From Modestobacter sp. (GTDB lineage: Bacteria > Actinomycetota > Actinomycetes > Mycobacteriales > Geodermatophilaceae), in NCBI GenBank assembly GCA_025966175.1, contig JAOPVN010000341.1, positions 1-6,526 of the forward strand: 6,526 nucleotides of DNA, read 5' to 3'. Positions 1 through 4,850 of this stretch are shown here, one piece after another. Each line of letters begins with the position of its first letter. The stretch's first letter is position 1. The notes beneath the pieces are model-generated. The model had not been told where the DNA came from, did no database searches, and saw only the letters and a program-made list of their open reading frames with translations. The position numbers and the translations under genes were made by a program.

Positions 1-99
1 GGCGGCGCCGACAGCGGCGCCGAGGGCCCGGCCGACTCCGGCGCGGCCGACAGCGGCGCCGCGGGCACGCACGACGGTGGCGCGGACGGTTCGGCCTGA
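1..99 (+). CDS. C-terminal end of an unidentified protein (partial, 5' end outside window)
   Basis: Frame 1 is open from the window edge to a TGA at 97-99 and gives 32 residues, almost all Ala, Gly, Asp and Ser. The peptide ADSGA recurs three times, at visible residues 3-7, 11-15 and 16-20 (the second preceded by Pro). This is a low-complexity acidic tail, probably disordered, and it carries no motif that names the protein. The next gene starts only three bases after the stop in the same frame, so the two are probably in one operon and translationally coupled. Codon use matches the downstream genes. Reading this as coding is inference from the open frame, codon bias and tight junction; the function cannot be assigned from what is visible. 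Confidence 0.6.
   Translation, partial: GGADSGAEGPADSGAADSGAAGTHDGGADGSA
7..60 (+). repeat. Imperfect direct repeat encoding ADSGA units
   Basis: The 15-mer GCCGACAGCGGCGCC occurs perfectly at 7-21 and 46-60. The spacing is 39 bases (13 codons), so the repeat stays in frame. A related unit, GCCGACTCCGGCGCG, lies at 31-45. Together they encode the repeated Ala-Asp-Ser-Gly-Ala tail of the upstream protein. The tail probably grew by in-frame duplication and may vary in length between strains. Confidence 0.6.
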
Positions 100-102
100 G
101 CC

Positions 103-1437
103 GTGTCCGACCGTGAACGGCAGGGCCGGGCGTCGTCCTCCCCTCCGGAGGGCGACGCCCGCCCGGCGCTGCGCCGCTGCATCAGCGTCGACCCCCAGGT
201 CTTCGCCGCGGAGCACTGGTCGCGCCGCCCCCTGCTCTCCACCGCCGCCGAGCTCGGCGGCACCTTCACCGACCTGCTGGACCTCGACGCGGTCGACGAG
301 CTGCTGAGCACCCGCGGGCTGCGCACACCGTTCCTGCGGATCGCCAAGGACGGCGCCGTCGTCGACGCCTCGCGCTTCACCGGTTCCCAGGGCGCGGGCG
401 CGGAGGTCGCCGACCAGGTCTCCTCCGACTCGGTGCTCCGGCTGTTCGCCGAGGGCAGCACCGTCGTCCTGCAGGGGCTGCACCGGCTGTGGCCGCCGCT
501 GATCGAGTTCGCCGGCCAGCTCGCCGCCGACCTCGGGCATCCCACGCAGGTCAACGCCTACGTCACCCCGCCGTCCTCGCGCGGGTTCTCCCCCCACTAC
601 GACGTGCACGACGTCTTCGTGCTGCAGGTCGCCGGTGAGAAGCACTGGACGATCCACGAGCCGGTGCTCCCCGATCCGCTGCGCACCCACCCGTGGACCG
701 ACCGGTCCGCGGAGGTGGCCGCCGCCGCCGAGCGGGCGCCGGTGATCGACACCGTGCTGCGCCCCGGCGACGCCCTCTACCTCCCGCGCGGGTACATCCA
801 CTCCGCGGTCGCGCTCGGCGGGATCAGCGCGCACCTCACCATCGGCGTGCACTCGGTGACCCGCTGGGGCGCCGTCGAGTCGGCACTGGACCTGGTGCGC
901 ACCGTGGCCGCCGACGACCCGGAGCTGCGCGGTTCACTGCCGCTCGGGGTCGACCTGGCTGACCCGGGGACCACCACCGAGGACGTCGCCGCGGTCCTGT
1001 CCGGGCTGCACCGGTGGCTCGACCGGGTGGACCCGGCCGCCGTCGCCGACGCGCTGCGCGCCCGCACCTGGGCCCAGGTCCGGCCGGCTCCGGTGGCGCC
1101 GCTGGCCCAGTCCAGTGCGGCCGCCGCGCTGGACACCGACACGGCGCTGCGGGTGCGGCCGCTACTGCGGGTGCAGCTCCGCGAACCGGTCGGCGACCGC
1201 GTCGCCCTGGTCGCCGGCCGGCGCACCCACGACCTGCCGGCCACGACCCGCCCCGCGCTGGCCGCGCTGCTCGCCGCCGGTGAGCTCAAGGTCGGCGACC
1301 TGCCCGGCCTGGACGCCGCCGACCAGCTCACCCTGGCCCGCCGGCTGGTGACCGAGTCGATCGCGATCGTCCCCGACGCACGGGCTGGGGCACCCGCCGG
1401 GCACGATGGGTGTCGTGACCGCGGCACCGGGGCGTGA
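103..1437 (+). CDS. JmjC/cupin-type Fe(II)/2-oxoglutarate oxygenase (ribosomal oxygenase-like)
   Basis: A 444-residue cytoplasmic protein of the JmjC cupin group that includes bacterial RoxA/YcfD and eukaryotic MINA53/NO66, which hydroxylate ribosomal proteins using Fe(II), O2 and 2-oxoglutarate. The facial triad is visible: His165 and Asp167 in the stretch SPHYDVHDVF, and distal His233 in LPRGYIHSA, 68 residues later. The flanking VLQVAGEKHW is the usual strand after the HxD motif. Residues about 25-50 (CISVDPQVFAAEHWSRRPLL) match the N-terminal helix of the family. Residues about 350-425 look like the C-terminal winged-helix region. The length fits the family. The GTG at 103 is the first possible start because a stop precedes it at 97; there is no convincing Shine-Dalgarno, so coupling to the upstream gene is likely. 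The substrate is unknown: a ribosomal protein is the family precedent, not something the sequence shows. Confidence 0.85.
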   Translation: MSDRERQGRASSSPPEGDARPALRRCISVDPQVFAAEHWSRRPLLSTAAELGGTFTDLLDLDAVDELLSTRGLRTPFLRIAKDGAVVDASRFTGSQGAGAEVADQVSSDSVLRLFAEGSTVVLQGLHRLWPPLIEFAGQLAADLGHPTQVNAYVTPPSSRGFSPHYDVHDVFVLQVAGEKHWTIHEPVLPDPLRTHPWTDRSAEVAAAAERAPVIDTVLRPGDALYLPRGYIHSAVALGGISAHLTIGVHSVTRWGAVESALDLVRTVAADDPELRGSLPLGVDLADPGTTTEDVAAVLSGLHRWLDRVDPAAVADALRARTWAQVRPAPVAPLAQSSAAAALDTDTALRVRPLLRVQLREPVGDRVALVAGRRTHDLPATTRPALAALLAAGELKVGDLPGLDAADQLTLARRLVTESIAIVPDARAGAPAGHDGCRDRGTGA

Positions 1438-2428
1438 CCCGGCCTCAACGGTGAGTGCGGAGCCCGAGCCGGGGAACCCGATCCCGCCGACCCGCTCCAC
1501 CCCCTCCGGGCGGCTGGACGCGGCCCGCTGTTCGGTGCAGGCGCTGGTGCGCGGCGACTCCCTGGTGGCGACCGCGCCGCCGGCGCGCCGCTGGCTGCTG
1601 GTCGAGCAGCCGGGACCGTGGGGCCGCGATGCGCTGCTGGAGTCCCGGTTCGACCGACGGGTGGCGTCCCGGCTGGCCGCCCGGGCCCGGGAGCTGGGCA
1701 TGCGGATCCAGTTGGTCCGCCGCGCCGGTGACCGGTTGGCCGACTCCGGCCGGCGGTGGGCGGTCGCCGACACCACTCCCGGCCGGGAGACCATCTGGTG
1801 GTCGACCCGGGAGTCCGAGGCCGAGCTGCTGCAGGTGCCCTGGGACGGGTCGGTCGGGACGCCGTCACAGGTGCCCACCTACCTGGTCTGCACGCACGGG
1901 GCGCACGACGTCTGCTGCGCGGTCCGCGGGCGGCCGCTGGCCCGGGCGCTGCCTGGTGCCGGCGGACCCGCGGATGTCTGGGAGACCAGCCACCTGGGCG
2001 GGGACCGGTTCGCCGCGAACGTCGTCGTCCTGCCCTGGGGCTTCGTGTACGGGCAGGTGCCCGAGGACGGCGACGGGTTGGTCGCCGCGCACGCGGCCGG
2101 ACAGGTCGCACTGCCGTGGCTGCGCGGCCGGGCCGGGCTGGTGCCCGCGGCGCAGGCGGCGCAGCACCACGCGCGCCAGGAGCTCGGGCTGCTCGGCGTG
2201 CACGATCTCGCCTCCCGACGGGTGCGTGAGCTGCCCTCACCGACGCCGGGGGTGGACCGTTACGACGTCGTCCTCGCCGGCCCGGACGGCGAGGACGTGC
2301 TGGTCACCGTGGAGAGCCGACTGTCCGCGGAGGCGCACCAGCTGACCTGCGCGGCGGCTCAGCCCGGGCACTGGCGCACCTGGCACCTGCTGGCGCTGCG
2401 GGTCAGCGCACCGACGACCCCGACCTGA
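1406..2428 (+). CDS. Sucrase/ferredoxin-like family protein (thioredoxin-fold ferredoxin)
   Basis: A 340-residue protein that I recognise as the Suc_Fer-like family, whose C-terminal half has a thioredoxin-like ferredoxin fold. The signature runs from Cys162: CTHGAHDVCC (Cys162, Cys170, Cys171), then VWETSHLGGDRFAANVVVLP with His196, and the following PWGFVYGQV. Cys42 (ARCSVQAL) is conserved in position near the N-terminal domain. The cysteines are plausible ligands for an iron-sulfur centre, but the cluster is inferred from the family. 'Sucrase' in the family name is historical and no sugar chemistry is implied. The ATG at 1406 overlaps the preceding oxygenase gene by 32 bases. A shorter GTG at 1451 would remove the overlap and still precede all conserved sequence, so the start is uncertain. 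Pairing with an iron-dependent oxygenase may hint at a shared redox or iron role, which is speculative. Confidence 0.85.
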   Translation: MGVVTAAPGRDPASTVSAEPEPGNPIPPTRSTPSGRLDAARCSVQALVRGDSLVATAPPARRWLLVEQPGPWGRDALLESRFDRRVASRLAARARELGMRIQLVRRAGDRLADSGRRWAVADTTPGRETIWWSTRESEAELLQVPWDGSVGTPSQVPTYLVCTHGAHDVCCAVRGRPLARALPGAGGPADVWETSHLGGDRFAANVVVLPWGFVYGQVPEDGDGLVAAHAAGQVALPWLRGRAGLVPAAQAAQHHARQELGLLGVHDLASRRVRELPSPTPGVDRYDVVLAGPDGEDVLVTVESRLSAEAHQLTCAAAQPGHWRTWHLLALRVSAPTTPT

Positions 2429-2473
2429 GCCTCTACCTGAGCTTCAGGCTCAGGGTCGGTCGAGGGACCGACC
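2420..2473. terminator. Bidirectional, two-state hairpin terminator between converging genes
   Basis: The stop codons of the two converging genes (2426-2428 on +, 2452-2450 on -) lie inside one structured region. Hairpin 1 is the perfect 9-base inverted repeat CCTGAGCCT (2424-2432) / AGGCTCAGG (2446-2454), with a 13-base loop. Allowing one bulged base, the stem extends to 2420-2432 paired with 2446-2459. Hairpin 2 is GGTCGGTC (2454-2461) / GACCGACC (2466-2473), a perfect 8-bp stem with a GAGG tetraloop. The extended hairpin 1 and hairpin 2 share bases 2454-2459, so they cannot both form fully. There is no U-tract on either side, as is common for actinobacterial hairpin terminators. Confidence 0.65.
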
Positions 2474-3694
2474 GCGGGCCGCCAGCAGCGGGATCGACAG
2501 CTCGGCCGAGGTGAGCGAGCCGTGGAAGGCGGCCAGCAGCGAGCTGTGCGGCTCGGACAGGACGTCGGTGAACGCCCAGCTCCCCCGGGCCAGCGCGACG
2601 ACGTCACCGATCCGGTCGGCCACCGCCGCCTCGACGGGGCCGAAGACGCCGCTGTCGATCGCCTCGGCGCGGCTCACCACCCAGGCCCGGTGGCCGAGGA
2701 CGGACCGCCAGGTGGCGAGGACGTCGTCGGCGGCGCCGGGTTCGGTGTGCACGTAGCGGGCGCGGGGTTCGCCGGTGAGCCGCCGCACGCCGTCGGCGAG
2801 ACCGGGCTCCTCGCCGATGTCGAGCCGGGTGTGGTCGGGGACGTCGACCATGCCGTGGTCGGCGGTGACCAGCAGGACGGCGTCATCGGGCAGGCCGGCG
2901 GCGAGCTGCTCGACCATCCGGTCCACGACGCCGAGCTGGTGCCGCCAGCTCGTCGAGTCGACGCCGCGGACGTGCCCGGTGAGGTCGAGGTCGGCGGTGT
3001 AGCCGTACACGAGGCTGCGGTCGCCGGTGGCCAGTGCCGCGTGCACGACGGCGACCAGGTCACCCGGGCTGTAGGCGTTGGCGTAGTCGGCGCCGCGGTA
3101 GGCGGCCTTCGTGAGACCGGAGCGGGCGAAGGTGTGCGGACCGACCGCGGTGCAGGTGACGCCGTGGGCGGTGGCCTGCTCGAAGATCGTCGGCTGGGCC
3201 TGCCACTGCAGCGGGTCGGGGTCGTCGCGCCACTGGACGTGGTTGAGGGTGCGGTCCTGGCCGGGCACCTCGGTGACGAAGCCGAGGACGCCGTGGCTGC
3301 CCGGCGGCAGCCCGGTGCCCAGGGTGACGAGGCTGACCGGGGTGGTGCTGGGGCAGGGGGCGGACAGCACGCCGGCCGGCGTGCCCAGCGCGTTGAGCAC
3401 CGGGGCCTCCCGGGGGTGGGCGGCGAGGAGCTCGGCGCCGAGCCCGTCGACCAGGAGGACGGCGACCCGGCGGGCGCCGCCGAGGGCGGGCGTGAGGTCC
3501 AGCGGGTCGGTGGGCAGGTCTCCGCGGCGCACCGGCACCCCGAGGGCGGTGGCGACGCTGGGCAGCACGTCGGCGAGGGTGCCCGCGCCGTACGCCGGGA
3601 CGCTGAAGTCGTCGGGCAGCAGAAGGACCCCGTCCTCCCCACCCTTCGCAGGCTCAGGGCGGGACCCGGGACGGGGCCGGATGGGCCAGGACAT
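2450..3694 (-). CDS. Alkaline phosphatase family protein (type I phosphodiesterase / nucleotide pyrophosphatase)
   Basis: A 414-residue metal-dependent hydrolase of the alkaline phosphatase superfamily, nucleotide pyrophosphatase/phosphodiesterase branch, which cleaves phosphodiester or phosphomonoester bonds with two metal ions. Visible elements in order: Asp83 in VAVLLVDGLG (metal ligand); the nucleophile region CPSTTPVSLVTLGTG with Thr117/Thr118; PPGSHGVLGF; Asp237 and His241 in TADLDLTGH; Asp279-His280 in VTADHGM; and His391 in FHGSLTSAELSIPLL. The set is complete, so the enzyme should be active. I see no clear signal peptide, so it is probably cytoplasmic; the substrate is unknown. The start is the ATG at 3694-3692, which shares one base with the stop of the methyltransferase gene (TGATG), a coupled junction without an obvious Shine-Dalgarno. 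Later GTGs fall inside conserved sequence. Residues 6-25 (rich in Arg, Pro, Glu and Gly) come from a repeat element and precede the conserved core, an unusual N-terminal insertion. Confidence 0.88.
   Translation of the reverse strand: MSWPIRPRPGSRPEPAKGGEDGVLLLPDDFSVPAYGAGTLADVLPSVATALGVPVRRGDLPTDPLDLTPALGGARRVAVLLVDGLGAELLAAHPREAPVLNALGTPAGVLSAPCPSTTPVSLVTLGTGLPPGSHGVLGFVTEVPGQDRTLNHVQWRDDPDPLQWQAQPTIFEQATAHGVTCTAVGPHTFARSGLTKAAYRGADYANAYSPGDLVAVVHAALATGDRSLVYGYTADLDLTGHVRGVDSTSWRHQLGVVDRMVEQLAAGLPDDAVLLVTADHGMVDVPDHTRLDIGEEPGLADGVRRLTGEPRARYVHTEPGAADDVLATWRSVLGHRAWVVSRAEAIDSGVFGPVEAAVADRIGDVVALARGSWAFTDVLSEPHSSLLAAFHGSLTSAELSIPLLAARGRSLDRP
3622..3678 (-). repeat. Structured palindromic repeat, copy B, inside the phosphodiesterase reading frame
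   Basis: On the - strand this 57-base stretch aligns without gaps to 4793-4849 on the + strand: 40 of 51 core bases are identical, followed by a shared TCCTTC. It folds as a 10-bp outer stem, a 4x1 internal loop, a 9-bp inner stem (with two G-U pairs) and a 10-base loop (GAGCCTGCGA). It begins 16 bases after the first base of the phosphodiesterase start codon and is translated as residues 6-25. It is in the same orientation relative to transcription as the copy that follows the small gene. A hairpin this close to the start codon could slow initiation or cause partial termination between the methyltransferase and phosphodiesterase genes (inference). Confidence 0.75.
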
Positions 3695-4431
3695 CAGGGT
3701 CGGGTGGCCAGCACGTGCAGGCCGGTCGCGACGTCGCGGTAGGGCGAGGTGCTGGCCAGGGAGAGCTCGAGGGCGCGCAGCGCATCGGGGTCGGCGCCGG
3801 ACGAGGCCCCGAGCAGGTCGCTGACCACGGAGACCCCACGCCACTGCCCCGGCTCCAGGCCGGCGCCGGCGATCAGCGCGAGCAGCTCCTCGGGGCTGAA
3901 CCGGCGGCGGGCGGGGCCGCCGCGGCCGGGGGCCGGGTCCTCCCCGGCGAGCAGGGCGCGCGCTTCGACGGGGTGACCACCGACGGCGCGGGCCAGGACG
4001 GCGCCGGCCCGGTTGGCCGAGGCGGTGGAGAGCTGGCCGCCGGGGCGCAGCACGCCGGCGATCTGCTGCAGCGTGCTGGCCGGGTCGTCGACGACCTCGA
4101 GGACGAAGTGGCAGAGCACCAGGTCGAACAGGTCGCCGGCCGGAAGTGTGGTGAGCATCCGGTCGCCGTCGCCCTGGATGCCACGGACCCGGTCGCCGGC
4201 GCCGACGGTCGCCGCCCGACGGTGCAGGGTCGCCAGGGCGTCCGCACTGGGGTCGACGACGGTCACCTGGTGGCCGAGCTGGGCCAGCGGGACGGCGAAC
4301 ATCCCACTGCCACCACCGACGTCGAGCACCCGCAGCGGGGTGCCGGCGGTGACGAGCGGGTCGAGGGCGGCCCAGATCGCCGCCGTCCGGGCAGGGGGCT
4401 GCGCGAGGGCGGCGGCGTCGGTCACGGGCAC
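3694..4431 (-). CDS. SAM-dependent class I methyltransferase, CmoM (SmtA)-like
   Basis: A 245-residue Rossmann-fold methyltransferase. Motif I is RVLDVGGGSGMF (residues 34-45) and binds the SAM methionine moiety. VTVVDPS (56-62) carries the acidic residue for the ribose hydroxyls. FDLVLCHFVLEVVDDP (102-117) and VLRPGGQLS (127-135) are motifs IV to VI. The layout after the core resembles, from memory, E. coli CmoM, which methylates 5-carboxymethoxyuridine at the tRNA wobble position: a SANRAGAVLARAVGG stretch (137-152), then RRFSPEELLALIAGAGL (176-192), a GVSVVSDLL strand (199-207) and SPYRDVATGLHVLATRP (229-245). That assignment is tentative; a generic small-molecule or tRNA methyltransferase is the alternative. 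The start is the GTG at 4431, sited 7 bases after a -10-like box; a GTG at 4425 is possible. The stop overlaps the next start by one base. Confidence 0.85.
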   Translation of the reverse strand: MPVTDAAALAQPPARTAAIWAALDPLVTAGTPLRVLDVGGGSGMFAVPLAQLGHQVTVVDPSADALATLHRRAATVGAGDRVRGIQGDGDRMLTTLPAGDLFDLVLCHFVLEVVDDPASTLQQIAGVLRPGGQLSTASANRAGAVLARAVGGHPVEARALLAGEDPAPGRGGPARRRFSPEELLALIAGAGLEPGQWRGVSVVSDLLGASSGADPDALRALELSLASTSPYRDVATGLHVLATRP

Positions 4432-4438
4432 TCGTCGG

Positions 4439-4444
4439 AGCCTA
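4439..4444 (-). promoter_or_regulatory. Candidate -10 box for a leaderless methyltransferase-phosphodiesterase transcript
   Basis: On the - strand TAGGCT (TAnnnT consensus) is followed by seven bases, CCGACGA, and then the GTG start at 4431. This is the spacing expected when transcription begins at the start codon, as is frequent in Actinobacteria. No good -35 hexamer is visible 16-19 bases upstream. The alternative reading is that AGG inside the same bases acts as a weak Shine-Dalgarno 9 bases from the GTG. Both readings favour the 4431 start. The rest of the 153-base divergent region shows no other clear site. Confidence 0.4.
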
Positions 4445-4572
4445 GTGGCGCCCCTGCGGAAGCGCCGTCCGCCCGGGGACGCTCGTCTGGTGCAGGAGTG
4501 CGGCCAGTGACTGTTGGGCCGAATGGGGCTGGGTGTTTGCGCGCCTGCCACGCGGTGTGCAGATGGCGGTCC

Positions 4573-4578
4573 TACGTT
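4573..4578 (+). promoter_or_regulatory. Candidate -10 box for leaderless transcription of the small gene
   Basis: TACGTT (TAnnnT consensus) is followed by six bases, CCCGCC, and then the ATG at 4585. There is no purine-rich Shine-Dalgarno between box and start. This is the standard arrangement of a leaderless actinobacterial gene and supports the ATG at 4585 over the in-frame GTG at 4556. No convincing -35 is seen at 16-19 bases. Confidence 0.45.
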
Positions 4579-4584
4579 CCCGCC

Positions 4585-4791
4585 ATGCCGAGCTACCAAC
4601 TGCTGGACGGGTACGGGCACCCGACCGACACGTTCACCGCGAACTGCGACGACGAGGCCAAGGCCTACGGGATGACGCGGGCCCAGGACTACCCGCGTCC
4701 CGAGCCCCGGTTCGGTGCGCGGCGGGACTTCCAGGTGCGCTGTGAGGAGGGCGATCGCTGGCGGCTCCTCGTCGCCTGGGCGCCCGTCTGA
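4585..4791 (+). CDS. Small hypothetical protein, 68 residues
   Basis: I do not recognise the family. The protein begins MPSYQLLDGYGHPTD and ends DRWRLLVAWAPV. Predicted by eye: a short strand (SYQLLDG), a second strand (TDTFTAN), a helix (CDDEAKAYGMTRAQDY), a Pro/Arg-rich turn (PRPEPRFGARR), then two strands (DFQVRCEEG, RWRLLVAWAP). The result would be a compact alpha/beta domain. It has two cysteines (21 and 53), no signal peptide and no membrane segment. Evidence that it is real: high-GC codon bias, a leaderless-type -10 box six bases before the ATG, divergent placement from the methyltransferase gene, and a hairpin terminator two bases after its stop. The frame is open far upstream, but that part is antisense to the methyltransferase and phosphodiesterase genes. 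Confidence 0.7.
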   Translation: MPSYQLLDGYGHPTDTFTANCDDEAKAYGMTRAQDYPRPEPRFGARRDFQVRCEEGDRWRLLVAWAPV

Positions 4792-4792
4792 C

Positions 4793-4845
4793 GGCCCCCT
4801 TCAGGGTCCCGCTCCGAGCTTGCGAGGAGTGGGGGGAAGGGGGTC
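4793..4845. terminator. Long hairpin terminator shared by the small gene and the polymerase gene
   Basis: The 53-base hairpin has 19 pairs in two stacked stems, very G/C rich, with the stop codons of both converging genes within a few bases. Its position is that of a bidirectional terminator. In the + direction the hairpin is followed by CTTCATCA, a weak pyrimidine run and not a true U-tract. The termination role is inferred from position and strength of pairing. Confidence 0.55.
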
Positions 4846-4849
4846 CTTC
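4793..4849 (+). repeat. Structured palindromic repeat, copy A, filling the gap between converging genes
   Basis: This is the + strand partner of the element at 3678-3622. It begins two bases after the small gene's stop and ends two bases before the polymerase gene's stop, so it occupies the whole gap. Outer stem: 4793-4802 with 4836-4845 (10 bp, one G-U). Inner stem: 4807-4815 with 4826-4834 (9 bp, two G-U). Apical loop: GAGCTTGCGA at 4816-4825. It ends in TCCTTC, as does the other copy. Differences from copy B fall mainly in paired positions and preserve pairing. Confidence 0.75.
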
Positions 4850-4850
4850 A

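Noticed and set aside
1..99. Tandem GC-rich repeats as a CRISPR or mobile element end
   Set aside because: The units are in frame, differ slightly, have no regular spacers, and encode a low-complexity tail.
777..2240. 487-codon open frame on the - strand
   Set aside because: It is antisense to two well-supported genes, and its translation is Arg/Pro/Ala/Ser-rich without any motif, typical of a shadow frame in GC-rich DNA.
2522..3742. 406-codon open frame on the + strand
   Set aside because: It is antisense to the phosphodiesterase gene, which has a complete set of catalytic residues; the + strand product is Gly/Val/Ala-rich and has no domain.
3695..3844. N-terminal extension of the phosphodiesterase to 3844
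   Set aside because: It would overlap the end of the methyltransferase gene by 150 bases. The extra residues are Arg-rich shadow sequence, and the TGATG junction at 3694 is the natural start.
4445..4572. SOS (LexA) box or riboswitch in the divergent region
   Set aside because: I found no actinobacterial LexA palindrome and no conserved aptamer-like structure. Any LexA site for the polymerase gene would lie upstream of it, outside the window.
3715..4584. Long upstream extension of the small + strand gene
   Set aside because: The frame is open but antisense to the methyltransferase gene; the translation there is low complexity, and a -10 box with leaderless spacing marks the ATG at 4585.
4432..4620. 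N-terminal extension of the methyltransferase to 4620
   Set aside because: It would overlap the small divergent gene, adds Arg/Pro/Ser-rich sequence with no family match, and would place the TAGGCT box inside the coding sequence.
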